Positions 5,521 through 5,635 of a stretch of DNA of 5,635 bases are shown here, piece by piece. The DNA comes from SZUA-181 sp964601765 (GTDB lineage Bacteria; Pseudomonadota; Zetaproteobacteria; Mariprofundales; Mariprofundaceae), in contig CAZROR010000096.1 in assembly GCA_964601765.1 (NCBI GenBank), positions 1 through 5,635 on the forward strand, in the 5' to 3' direction. The translations under genes and the position numbers were made by a program. Numbering within the stretch: the stretch's first letter is position 1; every line of letters starts with the position of its first letter. The notes below the pieces were generated by a model, which saw nothing but the letters and a program-made list of their open reading frames with translations, searched no databases and was not told the origin of the DNA.

Positions 5521-5635
5521 GTGGCTGAAGTGATGACGGTGCATACTGATGCGGCACCAAGGGCCGTCGGGCCATACAGTCAGGCTGTCGTGCATGGAGG
5601 GGTGGCCTATCTTTCAGGCCAGATTGGCCTTGATC
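5521..5635 (+). CDS. ridA: RidA family protein, 3' end outside the window
   Basis: Only the first 38 codons of this gene are present. RidA (YjgF/YER057c/UK114 family) proteins are trimeric cytoplasmic deaminases that hydrolyse the reactive enamine/imine intermediates, such as 2-aminoacrylate, formed by PLP-dependent dehydratases acting on serine or threonine. The family signature is clear: a TDAAPRAVGPYSQAV segment at residues 9-23, then the GGVAYLSGQIGLD stretch at 26-38, which matches the usual VFTSGQIPLD segment. The catalytic Arg lies downstream of the window and cannot be checked. Translation starts at GTG 5521 with a strong ribosome site, 18 bp after the spoT stop, so co-transcription with spoT is likely. 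This gene follows spoT in several gammaproteobacteria, including Pseudomonas. The family is confident; the orthologue-level symbol is less so because only a third of the protein is visible. Confidence 0.87.
   Translation, partial: MAEVMTVHTDAAPRAVGPYSQAVVHGGVAYLSGQIGLD

Noticed and set aside
1..5635. CRISPR array, insertion sequence, tRNA, rRNA, phage or defence genes
   Set aside because: No spaced repeats, terminal inverted repeats, transposase-like frame or recognisable stable RNA was found; gene content is housekeeping.

Overview
The window reads as a chromosomal segment of a Gram-negative bacterium, most likely a gammaproteobacterium with about 60% GC. The evidence is the block guanylate kinase - RNA polymerase omega - SpoT - RidA, which has the gene order familiar from Pseudomonas-like gammaproteobacteria (E. 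coli keeps gmk-rpoZ-spoT but continues with trmH-recG), together with a ferredoxin that closely resembles the 2[4Fe-4S] ferredoxin of Allochromatium vinosum. I cannot place it to genus.

Layout, all on the + strand: 1-253 is an upstream stretch with no firm gene but with imperfect direct repeats and hairpin potential. 254-598 encodes a MIF/phenylpyruvate-tautomerase-like protein. 610-2142 encodes a sodium:alanine (AGCS) symporter with a signal peptide. 2158-2409 encodes an Allochromatium/YfhL-type ferredoxin. 2445-3029 is gmk, 3046-3309 is rpoZ, 3349-5502 is spoT, and 5521-5635 is the first 38 codons of a RidA-family protein that runs off the window. Gaps are 11, 15, 35, 16, 39 and 18 bp. There is no convincing terminator or promoter between genes, so a single transcript or overlapping transcripts are plausible.

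Functionally the right half has a (p)ppGpp theme. Gmk makes GDP, which feeds GTP and is a direct precursor of ppGpp. Omega contributes to a ppGpp site on RNA polymerase in E. coli. SpoT makes and destroys the alarmone. RidA removes reactive enamine/imine intermediates of amino-acid metabolism. The left half (tautomerase, amino-acid symporter, ferredoxin) has no obvious shared pathway with it beyond a loose amino-acid flavour, and its linkage may be incidental.

This is largely an ordinary housekeeping region and I see no previously undescribed system. The points worth a second look are small: the structured leader (124-193), a possible CxxC/CxxC partial reading frame at the left edge, an ambiguous symporter start whose Shine-Dalgarno points at a CTG, a 2 x 10 bp exact tandem repeat inside spoT, rpoZ and spoT lying in the same frame separated only by one TAG, and a basic C-terminal tail on SpoT.
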